NCBI GenBank assembly: GCA_035637315.1
Contig: DASPXK010000103.1
Coordinates: 1 to 8,359, forward strand
Source: DASPXK01 sp035637315
GTDB lineage: Bacteria; Chloroflexota; UBA6077; JACCZL01
Reading direction: 5' to 3'
DNA: 8,359 nt
Numbering within the stretch: position 1 is the stretch's first letter; each line of letters opens with the position of its first letter. Shown here piece after piece: positions 1 through 4,321 of this stretch. The translations under genes and the position numbers were made by a program. Below the pieces are notes generated by a model. The model had not been told where the DNA came from. It worked only from the letters and a program-made list of their open reading frames with translations, and ran no database searches.

Positions 1-135
1 ATCGAGCGGGCTACCTGGCTCCTGTGGGCCGCCCACAACCTGGAGCGCATCGCCGACCGCGTGACCAACATCTGCGAGCGAGTCGTGTTTCTCGTGACCG
101 GTCAGATGGAGGAGATGAACGTCTCGACCTACTGA
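1..135 (+). CDS. phoU: PhoU-like phosphate signalling protein, C-terminal end (partial)
   Basis: The frame starting at base 1 is open to a TGA at 133-135 and encodes the last 44 residues of a protein. The peptide contains HNLERIADRVTNICERVVF, which matches the last helix of PhoU proteins: an ERI.D..TNI.E.V pattern with acidic residues that bind metal in the family. PhoU is a cytoplasmic helical-bundle protein that links the PstSCAB phosphate transporter to the PhoR/PhoB two-component system. The tail after the helix ends in NVSTY. The rest of the gene lies upstream of the window, so neither its start nor its operon can be seen. The 84 bases after the stop carry the promoter of the next gene. 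The call rests on one helix only. Confidence 0.82.
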   Translation: MERATWLLWAAHNLERIADRVTNICERVVFLVTGQMEEMNVSTY

Positions 136-153
136 CCATTCTGCTCGCGGTCT

Positions 154-182
154 TTGACGCTCGCCCAGGCGTAGGCTACAAT
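154..182 (+). promoter_or_regulatory. Sigma-70-type promoter of the cymR-like gene
   Basis: TTGACG at 154-159 and TACAAT at 177-182 are separated by exactly 17 bases, close to a textbook housekeeping promoter. Transcription would start near 189-190, giving a leader of about 30 bases before the TTG start at 220. It is the only strong promoter I see ahead of the plus-strand cysteine genes, so it may drive more than the regulator. The predicted start falls inside the palindrome at 184-200. Confidence 0.72.
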
Positions 183-183
183 A

Positions 184-200
184 TTGACCTGAGAAGTCAA
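184..200 (+). promoter_or_regulatory. Palindromic operator candidate for the Rrf2-type repressor
   Basis: TTGAC at 184-188 and GTCAA at 196-200 are perfect inverted arms with a 7-base spacer. The layout YYGAC-N7-GTCRR is the core of the type 1 IscR site, an Rrf2-family operator. The outer flanks of that consensus are only partly matched. The site lies 1 base downstream of the -10 box and covers the predicted transcription start, where a bound repressor would block initiation. Autoregulation by the adjacent Rrf2 protein is an inference. Confidence 0.6.
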
Positions 201-219
201 CAATTGGGTTGGGTGGGCG

Positions 220-657
220 TTGAAGCTCTCGTTGCGCAGCGATTACGGGGCGCGGGCGGTCATGGACCTTGCCCGTCGCTATGGCGAAGGGCCGGTCCAG
301 AGCGCCGAGATCGCCGCGCGTGAATCGATTCCAGAGGCGTATCTCGAGCAGCTTCTGACTTCGCTGCGTAAGGCCGGCCTGGTGCGCAGCAGTCGCGGCC
401 CACGTGGTGGGCACGAGCTAGCTCGACCGCCCTCCGCGATCACCTTCGGCGAAGTCGTTGCCGCGCTAGAGGGGCCCTTCCTGTCCCTCGACGGGCTTGG
501 GGTCGGCGATGGCGACCCGTGCTCGACGCCTTCGGTCACCCGTGAGATCTGGCAGGAGGTCGCCGACTCGGTGAGTCGGATCCTGAACGGGATCACCGTC
601 GAAGCCATGCTCGAACGACAACGCGCGCGCGAGCAGCGGGCCATGTATTACATCTAG
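220..657 (+). CDS. cymR: Rrf2-family transcriptional regulator, CymR-like (cysteine metabolism repressor)
   Basis: This 145-residue protein has the Rrf2 winged-helix layout. It opens with MKLSLRSDYGARAVMDLA, has a recognition helix region IPEAYLEQLLTSLRKAGLV (about 37-55), a wing RGPRGGHEL (59-67) and the family segment ITFGEVVAALEGP (74-86). The TTG at 220 is the only usable start in this frame after the stop at 190-192, and it gives the canonical N-terminus. Only one cysteine is present (Cys101), so the three-cysteine Fe-S site of IscR is absent. As I recall it, Bacillus CymR resembles it in length and ends in YMFYI; this protein ends in RAMYYI. CymR represses cysteine uptake and synthesis genes and senses O-acetylserine through a complex with CysK, and a cysK lies directly downstream. 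A promoter and palindrome sit just upstream. The family is certain; the CymR role is a well-supported inference. Confidence 0.85.
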   Translation: MKLSLRSDYGARAVMDLARRYGEGPVQSAEIAARESIPEAYLEQLLTSLRKAGLVRSSRGPRGGHELARPPSAITFGEVVAALEGPFLSLDGLGVGDGDPCSTPSVTREIWQEVADSVSRILNGITVEAMLERQRAREQRAMYYI

Positions 658-732
658 CTATCAGCTGTCAGCTATCAGCTGTCAGCTATCAGCTATCAGC
701 TGTCAGCTATCAGCTATCAGCTGTCAGGTATC
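656..732 (+). repeat. Heptad tandem array, 11 units of AGCTATC/AGCTGTC
   Basis: Eleven consecutive 7-base units run from 656 to 732. Position 5 alternates between A and G (AGCTATC or AGCTGTC), and the last unit is a variant, AGGTATC. The first unit overlaps the TAG stop of the regulator gene. The unit order (A G A G A A G A A G, then variant) suggests expansion of AG and AAG blocks. The length is not a multiple of 3 per unit and no reading frame continues through it. Copy number is probably variable between strains. Confidence 0.93.
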
Positions 733-756
733 ACGAGACGCGATCACGGCGATGAA

Positions 757-809
757 GGGAGGCTTCAAGGCTCCCCTCTCCGCGTCGGGGAGGGGTCGGG
801 GGAGGGGTC
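757..809 (+). repeat. C-rich/G-rich palindromic REP-like element upstream of cysK
   Basis: CCCCTCTCC at 773-781 and GGGGAGGGG at 787-795 form a stem with one mismatch, followed by a second G-rich run (GGGGGAGGGG, 798-807). A smaller nested palindrome, GGGAG at 757-761 with CTCCC at 771-775, sits at the left end. Related sequence recurs at 5979-6000 and 8245-8292. The 3' end of the element also supplies the ribosome-binding sequence of cysK. Confidence 0.75.
801..807 (+). promoter_or_regulatory. Shine-Dalgarno sequence for cysK
   Basis: GGAGGGG at 801-807 lies 10 bases before the ATG at 818. It supports that start over the in-frame ATG at 752, whose extra 22 codons would be a translation of the palindromic repeat. 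The site is the tail of the repeat itself. Confidence 0.6.
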
Positions 810-817
810 TGGTGGTA

Positions 818-1747
818 ATGCTGAATGCTTCGTCGCTGAAAGCTTCGTGCTCGGTCCTGGACCTGGTCGGCAACACGCCGCTCGTGCGGCTGAATCGGGT
901 CGTGGAGCCGCGCTCCGCCCAGGTGATGGCCAAGATGGAGTCGCTCAACCCGGGCGGCAGCGTGAAGGACCGCATCGCCGTCGCCATGGTCGAGCGGGCC
1001 GAGCGGGAGGGTCGGTTGCGGCCCGGCGCCACGATCGTCGAGCCCACCAGTGGCAACACCGGCATCGGGCTGGCGATGGTCGCGGCGGCCCGCGGCTACA
1101 GGCTGATCCTGACCATGCCAGATGACATGAGCCTCGAGCGGCGCCAGCTTCTGGCGCGCTTCGGGGCCGAGCTGATGCTGACGCCTGCGCTGGAGGGGAT
1201 GACCGGCGCGGTCTTCGCCGCAGAGGAGCTGCTCCGCGACCATCCGGACTTCTTTATGCCGCAGCAGTTCGAGAACCCGGCCAATCCTGACGTGCACCGG
1301 CGGACCACCGCCCGCGAGATCCTCGAGCAGACAGGCGGGCGGGTCGACGCATTCGTCGCCGGCGTGGGGACGGGCGGCACCATTACCGGCGTCGGCGGCG
1401 TGCTCAAGGAGGAGCTTGGCGACGTCCTGGTCGTGGCCGTCGAGCCGGCTCGCTCCCCGGTCCTCCAGGGCGGGCGGCCACGGCCACACGCCATTCAGGG
1501 CATCGGCGCTAGCTTCGTGCCCGGCGTCCTGGACCTGTCGGTGGTCGACCGGATCGTCACCGTGGAGGACCACGAGGCCGGTGAGATGACCCTCCGGCTG
1601 ACGCGCGAGGAGGGCTTGCTGGTCGGCATCTCGTCCGGCGCCAATGTCCTCGCCGCGGCGCGCGTCGGCGCCGAGCTGGGACCCGACAAGACGGTCGTGA
1701 CCGTCCTGCCTGATACCGGCGAGCGATACCTGAGTGTAGAGATGTGA
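818..1747 (+). CDS. cysK: Cysteine synthase (O-acetylserine sulfhydrylase)
   Basis: This 309-residue enzyme is a fold-type II PLP protein that makes cysteine from O-acetylserine and sulfide in the cytoplasm. The N-terminal block VGNTPLVRLNRV (17-28) is typical. NPGGSVKDR (44-52) carries the PLP lysine Lys50. TSGNTG (77-82) is the substrate-binding loop, and GTGGT (184-188) binds the cofactor phosphate. Near the C-terminus, the GISSGAN segment carries the serine that normally contacts the pyridine nitrogen. The segment IQGIGASFVPG is the usual O-acetylserine-type sequence and lacks the arginine seen at the equivalent place in the second synthase in this window. I chose the ATG at 818 because it has a good ribosome-binding site and the upstream extension is repeat sequence. 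The gene follows the CymR-like regulator, whose tail suggests that CysK is also its partner. Length is normal and no key residue is missing. Confidence 0.93.
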   Translation: MLNASSLKASCSVLDLVGNTPLVRLNRVVEPRSAQVMAKMESLNPGGSVKDRIAVAMVERAEREGRLRPGATIVEPTSGNTGIGLAMVAAARGYRLILTMPDDMSLERRQLLARFGAELMLTPALEGMTGAVFAAEELLRDHPDFFMPQQFENPANPDVHRRTTAREILEQTGGRVDAFVAGVGTGGTITGVGGVLKEELGDVLVVAVEPARSPVLQGGRPRPHAIQGIGASFVPGVLDLSVVDRIVTVEDHEAGEMTLRLTREEGLLVGISSGANVLAAARVGAELGPDKTVVTVLPDTGERYLSVEM

Positions 1748-1750
1748 ATC

Positions 1751-1819
1751 TTGTCATTCTGAGCGCAGCGAAGAAACGGAGCCCGGACAGCGGATCCTTC
1801 GCTTCGCTCAGGATGACAA
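1751..1819 (+). repeat. Long imperfect palindrome (TTGTCATTCTGAGCG family)
   Basis: TTGTCATTCTGAGCG at 1751-1765 pairs with CGCTCAGGATGACAA at 1805-1819 with a single mismatch, and the pairing extends inward through AGCGAAG/CTTCGCT. It starts 3 bases after the cysK stop. From memory, this sequence is a common dispersed intergenic palindrome in many high-GC genomes. There is no T-tract, so it is not a standard intrinsic terminator. It could still stall polymerase or stabilise the cysK mRNA end. Confidence 0.85.
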
Positions 1820-1823
1820 TAAG

Positions 1824-1893
1824 GAGACCACAGACTAGAGACCACAGACTAGAGACCAGGGACTAGAGACCAGGGACTAGAGACCAGACCAGG
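1824..1893 (+). repeat. Second heptad array, alternating GAGACCA with CAGACTA/GGGACTA
   Basis: GAGACCA alternates with CAGACTA (twice) and then GGGACTA (twice), with a fifth GAGACCA and a degenerate GACCAGG at the end. This makes ten 7-base units, or five 14-base units. It begins 4 bases after the palindrome at 1751-1819. Its sequence is unrelated to the heptads at 656-732 but has the same period. The last unit runs into the AGGGA that serves as the ribosome-binding site of the next gene. Confidence 0.92.
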
Positions 1894-1895
1894 GA
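1891..1895 (+). promoter_or_regulatory. Ribosome-binding site of the carrier-E1 fusion, derived from the heptad array
   Basis: AGGGA lies 9 bases before the TTG start at 1905. No other in-frame start exists before residue 41, and starting there would cut the carrier domain. The AGGGA is continuous with the AGGG of the heptad units, so array changes could alter translation. Confidence 0.5.
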
Positions 1896-1904
1896 TTAAG
1901 AGAA

Positions 1905-3017
1905 TTGGCACGACTCTACATACCGACGACGTTGAGGAGCTTAACCGGCGGTACCGCCCGCCTACAGAGCGAGGCTCCGGATGTGCGATCGCTGCTCGGC
2001 TGGCTCGAGGACCACTACCCTGGCATGCGCGCCGAGTTGTTCGACGCCGACGGGAATTTGCATCGGTTTGTCAACGTTTACGTGAACGATGAGGAGATCG
2101 AAGACCTCCAGGGACTGGAGACGACCCTGGGCTGGGAGGACGAAGTGGCAGTGATTCCAGCGATGGCGGGTGGGGCGACCACCGCGCCTAATGCGCCCGC
2201 GACGCGCTTCAGCCCCGAGCAAGCCGTGCGCTATAGCCGACACATCATCCTGCCCGAGATCGGCGGCGTCGGGCAGCGCAAGCTGCTCAACGCGAAGGTG
2301 TTGCTGATCGGCGCGGGCGGGCTCGGATCGCCAGCGGCGCTGTATCTGGCTGCGGCCGGCGTTGGCACGCTCGGCGTGGTCGACTTCGACGCCGTCGATC
2401 TGTCCAACCTCCATCGCCAGATCCTCCACGGCCACGCCAATATCGGCCGCCCGAAGGTCGATTCGGCCCGCGATCGGCTCGCAGACGTCAACCCGGACTC
2501 CAGGGTGGTCGGTCACCCGGAGGCCCTGACCTCCGAGAACGCAATGGAGATCCTCGGCCAGTACGACATCATCGTCAACGGATCGGACAACTTCGCCACC
2601 CGCTACCTGGTCAACGACGCCGCTTACCTGCTCAAGAAGCCGCTGGTGGATGGCAGCATCTTTCGCTTCGAGGGGCAGGCCACGGTGTTCATGCCCGGCC
2701 AGGGCTGCTACCGCTGCCTCTTCCCGGCTCCGCCACCGCCGGGCGCGGTCCCGAGCTGCGCGGAGGCCGGCGTTCTGGGCGCGCTGCCGGGCATCGTGGG
2801 AGTCATCCAGGCGACCGAGACTATCAAGTTGATCCTGGGCCTCGGCGAGCCGCTGGTGAACCGCCTCCTACTGTACGATGCCCTCTCGATGGAGTTCCGC
2901 GAAGTCAAGCTCCGCCGCGATCCCGAGTGTCCTCTCTGCGGCGACAATCCCACCATTAGCGAGCTGGTTGACTACGAGGCGCTGTGCGGTGCCCCAATGG
3001 CCGCGACCGGAGGATAA
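1905..3017 (+). CDS. moeB: Sulfur-carrier (MoaD/CysO-like) domain fused to MoeB/ThiF-family E1 activating enzyme
   Basis: This 370-residue protein has two domains. Residues 1-90 are a beta-grasp sulfur carrier: RFVNVYVNDEEI (54-65), then IPAMAGG ending at Gly89-Gly90. A linker ATTAPNAPATRF follows. Residues 101-370 are an E1 that adenylates carrier C-termini: GAGGLGS (136-142) binds ATP, Asp160/Asp162 and Asn168-x-x-Arg171-Gln172 are the family's nucleotide-site residues, with Lys184 and Asp228. Zinc pairs are Cys268-x-x-Cys271 and Cys342-x-x-Cys345. Cys285 lies in SCAEAGVLG. The C-terminal rhodanese domain of MoeZ/MOCS3 is absent. In Mycobacterium tuberculosis, MoeZ activates CysO for CysM. 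Here the E1 precedes a free CysO and CysM, so the same role is likely. A buried di-glycine cannot be adenylated without cleavage, so the fused carrier is either processed or a docking module. It may also serve molybdopterin or thiamine synthesis. The start is the TTG at 1905. Confidence 0.9.
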   Translation: MARLYIPTTLRSLTGGTARLQSEAPDVRSLLGWLEDHYPGMRAELFDADGNLHRFVNVYVNDEEIEDLQGLETTLGWEDEVAVIPAMAGGATTAPNAPATRFSPEQAVRYSRHIILPEIGGVGQRKLLNAKVLLIGAGGLGSPAALYLAAAGVGTLGVVDFDAVDLSNLHRQILHGHANIGRPKVDSARDRLADVNPDSRVVGHPEALTSENAMEILGQYDIIVNGSDNFATRYLVNDAAYLLKKPLVDGSIFRFEGQATVFMPGQGCYRCLFPAPPPPGAVPSCAEAGVLGALPGIVGVIQATETIKLILGLGEPLVNRLLLYDALSMEFREVKLRRDPECPLCGDNPTISELVDYEALCGAPMAATGG

Positions 3018-3048
3018 CGGGACCCGGGCCGGGCCTGGAGAAGTAAGC

Positions 3049-3327
3049 ATGGTAGAGATCCGCGTCGCCGCGCCGCTGCGAGCCCATACCCAGGGCTCGA
3101 AGGTCGTCTACGGCGAGGGGACCAACGTTCGCGAGGTGCTGGACGACATTGGACGGCGCTTCCCCGGCTTTCGAAGCGGATTGTTCGACTCGGATGGGGC
3201 CCTTCGCCAGTTCGTCAACATCTATGTGAACGACGAAGACATTCGCTACCTCGGCAACCTGTCCACGCCGGTCAGCGGCGCCGACGTCGTCTCGATCCTG
3301 CCCGCCGTTGCCGGCGGCGCCTCGTAG
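3049..3327 (+). CDS. cysO: CysO-like sulfur carrier protein with masked di-glycine (ends GGAS)
   Basis: This 92-residue beta-grasp protein is homologous to the first 90 residues of the gene upstream. It carries QFVNIYVNDEDIRYLG, nearly the signature of mycobacterial CysO, and ends ILPAVAGGAS. In working sulfur carriers the C-terminal glycine is adenylated and converted to a thiocarboxylate, which donates sulfur. Here Ala-Ser follows Gly-Gly, so trimming by a peptidase is expected; the JAMM protein at 5543-5941 is the obvious candidate. The ATG at 3049 has GGAG at 3037-3040, 8 bases upstream, and lies 31 bases after the E1 stop. An in-frame open extension to 2878 only runs over the end of the E1 gene. 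The stop codon (3325-3327) lies inside a palindromic repeat. Assignment to CysO rather than MoaD or ThiS rests on the signature and on the cysM and mec neighbours. Confidence 0.9.
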   Translation: MVEIRVAAPLRAHTQGSKVVYGEGTNVREVLDDIGRRFPGFRSGLFDSDGALRQFVNIYVNDEDIRYLGNLSTPVSGADVVSILPAVAGGAS

Positions 3328-3374
3328 GGGCGCCGCTTGCTGCGCCCCATGGGCAGGGCAAGCCCTGCCCCTAC
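3324..3374 (+). repeat. Palindromic REP-like element (GTAGGGGC...GCCCCTAC) between cysO and cysM
   Basis: GTAGGGGC at 3324-3331 pairs with GCCCCTAC at 3367-3374. The inner sequence continues the stem with two blocks of three mismatches that are roughly compensatory. A second tight palindrome, GGGCAGGGCAAGCCCTGCCC, lies at 3351-3370. From memory, this is a widespread dispersed intergenic palindrome. The TAG of cysO falls inside its left arm, and its right arm ends 14 bases before the cysM start. Confidence 0.85.
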
Positions 3375-3388
3375 AGCTACAGCGACTC

Positions 3389-4321
3389 ATGCTGTTCGCT
3401 AGCCTGGTCGACGCGATCGGCCACACCCCGCTCGTCGAGCTAAAGGGCTTCAGGCCGCGCGCGGGCGTTCGCCTCTTCGCCAAGCTCGAGGGCCACAACC
3501 CGACCGGCAGCGTCAAAGACCGCATCGCGCGGACCATGATCGAGGACGCCGAGCAATGCGGAAAGCTCACGCCCGACAAGGTCCTGCTAGAGCCCACCAG
3601 CGGTAACACTGGCATCAGTCTGGCCATGATCGCCCAGCTCAAGGGCTATCGCTTGAAGGCCGTCATGCCCGAGAGTGTCAGCCTGGAGCGTCGACAATTG
3701 CTGGAGTTGTTCGGCGCCGAGATCGAGCTGACGGCCGGCGCGAAGGGCAGCAACGGCGCCATCGAACGCGCTCAGGAGCTGGCCGCGGACTCGCGCTATT
3801 TCATGCCGTACCAGTATGGAAACGCGGCCAATCCGCGAGCCCACTATGAAACGACCGGGCCTGAGATCGTCGAGGACCTGCCGGAAGTCGACGCGTTCGT
3901 GGCCGGGCTGGGGACCGGCGGCACGCTCATGGGTACGGGCAAGCGGCTGAAGGAGCACAACCCGGACGTCCAGATCGTGGCTGCCGAGCCCCACCCGGGC
4001 GACCTGGTTCAGGGCCTGCGCAGCCTGGACGAGGGCTTCGTGCCGCCGATCCTGGATCTCGCCATGCTCGATCGTAAGCTGGTCGTCTCGAGCGACGACG
4101 CGCTCAGGATGACCCGCGAGCTGACTCGCGTCGAGGGCATCTTCGCCGGCTTCTCGTCCGGCGCCGTGCTCCACGTCGGGCTGCGGGTGGCAGGCCGGAT
4201 GGAGCGTGGTAACATCGTCCTGCTGCTGGCCGATGGAGGCTGGAAATACCTCTCGACCCAGCTCTGGACGGGGCCTTTTGAGCGAGTTGCCGACGAGGTG
4301 CGCGGCAAGGTGATGTGGTGA
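3389..4321 (+). CDS. cysM: CysM-type cysteine synthase, probably O-phosphoserine and thiocarboxylated-CysO dependent
   Basis: This 310-residue fold-type II PLP enzyme has NPTGSVKDR (37-45) with the PLP lysine Lys43, TSGNTG (70-75), and GLGTGGTLMGTGKRL (173-187), which includes the phosphate-binding loop. By my alignment from memory it matches M. tuberculosis CysM better than CysK: LKGYRL, MPYQYGN, and the segment LRSLDEGFVP. Arg211 in that segment aligns with Arg220 of mycobacterial CysM, the residue that favours O-phosphoserine over O-acetylserine. The CysK in this window lacks it. The C-terminus ends in VMW, recalling the aromatic tail that closes the mycobacterial active site. The enzyme would take sulfur from the CysO thiocarboxylate and leave cysteine attached to CysO. 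The ATG at 3389 restores the normal N-terminus; an upstream extension to 3308 only translates repeat. No strong ribosome-binding site is seen. Its last bases overlap the next start. Confidence 0.92.
   Translation: MLFASLVDAIGHTPLVELKGFRPRAGVRLFAKLEGHNPTGSVKDRIARTMIEDAEQCGKLTPDKVLLEPTSGNTGISLAMIAQLKGYRLKAVMPESVSLERRQLLELFGAEIELTAGAKGSNGAIERAQELAADSRYFMPYQYGNAANPRAHYETTGPEIVEDLPEVDAFVAGLGTGGTLMGTGKRLKEHNPDVQIVAAEPHPGDLVQGLRSLDEGFVPPILDLAMLDRKLVVSSDDALRMTRELTRVEGIFAGFSSGAVLHVGLRVAGRMERGNIVLLLADGGWKYLSTQLWTGPFERVADEVRGKVMW
4307..4321 (+). promoter_or_regulatory. Shine-Dalgarno and GTGA stop/start overlap coupling cysM to the PLP lyase
   Basis: AAGG at 4307-4310 lies 7 bases before the GTG at 4318, whose GTGA shares its last three bases with the cysM stop at 4319-4321. 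This favours 4318 over the adjacent GTG at 4315 and indicates translational coupling. Confidence 0.65.

Noticed and set aside
752..817. N-terminal extension of cysK from the ATG at 752
   Set aside because: The extra 22 codons translate the palindromic G/C-rich repeat; the ATG at 818 has a better ribosome-binding site and gives the normal cysteine synthase N-terminus.
731..1573. 280-residue open frame antisense to cysK
   Set aside because: Shadow of cysK; its end translates the repeats and no domain is visible.
1751..1819. Intrinsic terminator after cysK
   Set aside because: The hairpin is strong but is followed by a mixed purine-rich sequence with no T-tract; the sequence fits a dispersed palindrome better.
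3006..3017. E1 C-terminus ending in Gly-Gly, as if the E1 were itself a carrier
   Set aside because: The sequence before it (MAAT) does not resemble a carrier tail and is not in a beta-grasp domain; a chance ending is more likely.
3308..3388. N-terminal extension of cysM from the ATG at 3308
   Set aside because: It overlaps the cysO end in another frame and runs through the GTAGGGGC palindrome; its sequence has no counterpart in the family.
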